From assembly GCF_027107535.1 (NCBI RefSeq), contig NZ_CP114283.1:2852001-2916000 (forward strand): DNA of 64,000 bases. The letters are read 5' to 3'. The stretch comes from Streptomyces aurantiacus (GTDB lineage: Bacteria > Actinomycetota > Actinomycetes > Streptomycetales > Streptomycetaceae). Both the position numbers and the translations under genes were made by a program. This document shows positions 59,929-64,000 of the stretch, one piece after another (the stretch's first letter is position 1; every line of letters begins with the position of its first letter). The notes beneath the pieces were generated by a model. That model was given only the letters and a program-made list of their open reading frames with translations. It was not told where the DNA came from and searched no databases.

Positions 59929-62079
59929 GTGAGCAGCACGGACGGGCAGGCGGGCGGCGGGGCCGAGGGTGCGCCGCCCGAGCAGCTTGCGCTGATCCGG
60001 GACGCGGTGCGCAAGGCGCCGCGGGCCAAGCCGCGGACCTGGCGCGGCGCGGCGGTCGCCAAGGAACTGCCCGTCGCACGGGTGCTCGTCGACAAGGGCG
60101 TGCTGCATCTCGACCGCTACTTCGACTACGCCGTCCCCGAGGAGCTCGACGCCGACGCGCAGCCGGGGGTACGGGTGCGGGTGCGGTTCGGCGCCGGGCG
60201 GCACCGGGTGCGGGAGGGGCGGCGCGAGGGCGGCGGGCTGATCGACGGGTTCCTCGTCGAGCGGCTGGCCGAGTCCGACTATCCGGGGCCACTCGCGGCG
60301 CTCGCCCAAGTCGTCTCGCCCGAGCCCGTGTTGAGCGAGGAGTCGCTCGGCCTCGCGCGAGCCGTGGCCGATCGGTACGCCGGGAGTCTGGCCGACGTGC
60401 TGCAGCTGGCCGTCCCGCCGCGCAACGCCCGGGCCGAGGGGAAACCGTCGCCCGAGCCGCTGCCCGCGCCTGAGGTGCCCGCCGCGGGCACCTGGTCCAG
60501 GTACGCGCGAGGGGCGGCCTTCATCGAGTCACTGGCGGGCGGCGGGGCGCCCCGAGCGGTCTGGAACGCCCTGCCGGGCCCCGGCTGGGCCGAGGAACTG
60601 GCACGGGCCGTGGCGGCGACGCTCGCATCGGGGCGCGGCGCGCTCGTCGTCGTGCCGGACGGGCGGGCCGTCAGCCGGGCCGACGCCGCGCTGACGTCGG
60701 TGCTGGGGGAGGGCCGGCATGCCGTGCTCACCGCCGAGGCCGGGCCGGAGAAGCGGTACCGGCAGTGGCTGGCCGTGCGGCGGGGCTCCGTACGGGCCGT
60801 GGTGGGGACCAGGGCCGCCATGTTCGCGCCCGTCCGGGATCTGGGGCTGGTGGTCGTCTGGGACGACGGGGACGGCAGCCACAGCGAACTGCACGCGCCA
60901 CAGCCGCACACGCGGGAAGTGCTGCTGCTGCGGGCCGCCCACGACAAGTGCGCTTTCCTGCTGGGCAGTCGGAGCTGCACGGTCGAGGCCGCCCAGCTCG
61001 TGGAGAGCGGCTGGGCGGCCCCGATCGTCGCCGAGCGGGAGACCGTGCGGGCGGCGGCCCCGCTCGTACGGACCGTCGGCGACGGGGACCTCGCGCGTGA
61101 CGAGGCGGCCCGGGCCGCCCGGCTGCCCAGCCTCGCCTGGCAGGCCGTCCGTGAGGGGCTGAAGCAGGGGCCCGTGCTGGTGCAGGTGCCCCGGCGCGGT
61201 TACGTGCCGCGGATGGCCTGTGCGCAGTGCCGGGCGCCCGCGCGGTGCCGGCACTGTGCGGGGCCGCTGGAAGGTCAGGACGCCGGAGGCCTGCGGTGCG
61301 GGTGGTGCGGGCGGGACGAAGGCGGCTGGCACTGCCCCGAGTGCGGCGGGTTCAGGCTGCGGGCGCAGGTCGTGGGGGCGCGGCGGACCGCCGAGGAGCT
61401 GGGGCGCGCGTTTCCCGCGGTGCCCGTGCGGACGTCGGGGCGCGAGCAGGTGCTGGACACGGTGCCGGGATCGCCGGCGCTCGTCGTCAGCACGCCGGGC
61501 GCGGAGCCCGTCGCCGAGGGCGGCTATGCGGCTGCCCTGCTGCTCGACGGCTGGGCGATGCTGGGGCGGCCCGACCTCAGGGCCGCAGAGGACGCTCTGC
61601 GGCGGTGGATCGAGGCGGCGGCGCTGGTGCGGGGCCAGCGGGACGGCGGGACCGTGGTGATCGTCGCCGAGCCGACGCTGCGGCCCGTGCAGGCGCTGGT
61701 GCGGTGGGATCCGGTCGGGCATGCCGTCCGTGAACTGGCCGAGCGGGCCGAGCTGGGTTTCCCGCCGGTGTCGCGGATGGCGTCCGTCGCCGGGACCGCG
61801 GAGGCGCTCACCGGATTTCTCGCCGCGGTCGAACTGCCCGGTGAGGCAGAGGTGTTGGGCCCCGTTCCGGTGCCTTCGGCAGATCCCGGACGGCCGCGGC
61901 GGCCGGGGGCGCCGCCGACGGGTGAGCCATGGGAGCGGGCACTGATCCGGGTGCCGCCGGGGAAGGGCGCCGCACTGGCGTCGGCCCTGAAGAGCGCGCA
62001 GGCGGCTCGGATGGCCCGTGGCGGGAGCGGGGGAAGCGACGCGGTACGGATTCGGATCGACCCGCCCGACATCGGATGA
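59929..62079 (+). CDS. priA: Probable replication restart protein PriA, without helicase motifs
   Basis: A 716-residue actinobacterial PriA homologue. The N-terminal 3'-DNA-binding domain (VARVLVDKGVLHLDRYFDYAVPEEL) is clear, and the two zinc-binding cysteine clusters are complete (CAQCRAPARCRHC and CGWCGRDEGGWHCPEC). Walker A is replaced by LPGPGWAEELARA and the DEEH box by DDGDGSH, so ATP-driven unwinding is unlikely; this loss is known for the actinobacterial group. The GTG at 59929 has TAGGA eight bases upstream. The frame is open from within metK (59632), but the metK terminator lies between. Confidence 0.88.
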   Translation: MSSTDGQAGGGAEGAPPEQLALIRDAVRKAPRAKPRTWRGAAVAKELPVARVLVDKGVLHLDRYFDYAVPEELDADAQPGVRVRVRFGAGRHRVREGRREGGGLIDGFLVERLAESDYPGPLAALAQVVSPEPVLSEESLGLARAVADRYAGSLADVLQLAVPPRNARAEGKPSPEPLPAPEVPAAGTWSRYARGAAFIESLAGGGAPRAVWNALPGPGWAEELARAVAATLASGRGALVVVPDGRAVSRADAALTSVLGEGRHAVLTAEAGPEKRYRQWLAVRRGSVRAVVGTRAAMFAPVRDLGLVVVWDDGDGSHSELHAPQPHTREVLLLRAAHDKCAFLLGSRSCTVEAAQLVESGWAAPIVAERETVRAAAPLVRTVGDGDLARDEAARAARLPSLAWQAVREGLKQGPVLVQVPRRGYVPRMACAQCRAPARCRHCAGPLEGQDAGGLRCGWCGRDEGGWHCPECGGFRLRAQVVGARRTAEELGRAFPAVPVRTSGREQVLDTVPGSPALVVSTPGAEPVAEGGYAAALLLDGWAMLGRPDLRAAEDALRRWIEAAALVRGQRDGGTVVIVAEPTLRPVQALVRWDPVGHAVRELAERAELGFPPVSRMASVAGTAEALTGFLAAVELPGEAEVLGPVPVPSADPGRPRRPGAPPTGEPWERALIRVPPGKGAALASALKSAQAARMARGGSGGSDAVRIRIDPPDIG

Positions 62080-62204
62080 CCACCCTGGCCCGGCAGGACG
62101 CCTCAGGTGGGGAACTGTGACCGGCTGCCGGTCGGGCGTACAGGTCTGCCCCCGAACTCTGTCGGGGGCAGCCAGGGAGTGCTCAGGGCGGACAGGTGTG
62201 CGCG

Positions 62205-64000
<1,796 letters not shown>

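Overview
The window is a GC-rich actinobacterial chromosome segment and almost certainly comes from a Streptomyces. Third codon positions are nearly all G or C, GTG and TTG starts are common, and stop-start overlaps of the ATGA/GTGA type are frequent. It carries bldD, the actinobacterial integration host factor mihF (sIHF), an actinobacterial helicase-motif-less PriA, a PGKGP-type EF-P and phosphatidylinositol mannoside genes. From memory, the gene order follows the conserved Streptomyces block that contains relA and bldD. This is core genome: I see no prophage, insertion sequence, CRISPR array, tRNA or rRNA.

Layout. 1-4.1 kb: a membrane protein of unknown function and a divergent EF-G-like GTPase, both on the minus strand. 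4.4-8.1 kb: phosphatidylinositol phosphate synthase, PIM acyltransferase, PimA mannosyltransferase and a LemA-like membrane protein. 8.2-13.1 kb: pdxS-pdxT, a YebC-type regulator and ruvC-ruvA-ruvB. 13.3-20.1 kb: yajC-secD-secF (Sec translocon accessory), apt and bifunctional relA, ended by a 22-bp bidirectional hairpin. 20.2-22.4 kb (minus): a DUF349 protein and a membrane-anchored cyclophilin. 22.6-24.6 kb: a metallo-beta-lactamase-fold hydrolase and hisS. 24.7-25.3 kb (minus): a decayed ABC-ATPase/LuxR chimera. 25.4-28.4 kb: a VKOR-like protein, rarA and rpsD with a 344-nt leader. 28.5-30.7 kb (minus): a STAND/TPR regulator without a DNA-binding domain. 30.9-40.9 kb: two small conserved proteins, alaS, ruvX, mltG, aroE, a small membrane protein and aroC-aroK-aroB. 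41.0-44.3 kb: a P-loop protein with a His/Pro-rich N-terminus, a degenerate M24 peptidase, efp and nusB. 44.5-45.0 kb (minus): bldD. 45.3-55.4 kb: the full UMP operon pyrR-pyrB-pyrC-(PH-like)-carA-carB-pyrD-pyrF. 55.6-62.1 kb: mihF, gmk, rpoZ, coaBC, metK and priA. 62.2-64 kb: an HTH protein on the minus strand, then fmt running off the window.

The strongest regulatory readings are: a bldD promoter with a BldD operator over its -10/+1 region; a PyrR-binding RNA element overlapping the pyrR ribosome-binding site; a long structured rpsD leader; and a perfect palindrome in front of the HTH gene at 62.75 kb. Intrinsic terminator hairpins are unusually clear and mark most operon ends.

I did not find a convincing undescribed multi-gene system. 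The most notable oddities are conserved-looking proteins that have lost their family's hallmark residues (EF-G-like, M24 peptidase, PriA), the in-frame ABC/LuxR fusion remnant, and the uncharacterised small genes embedded in essential operons.
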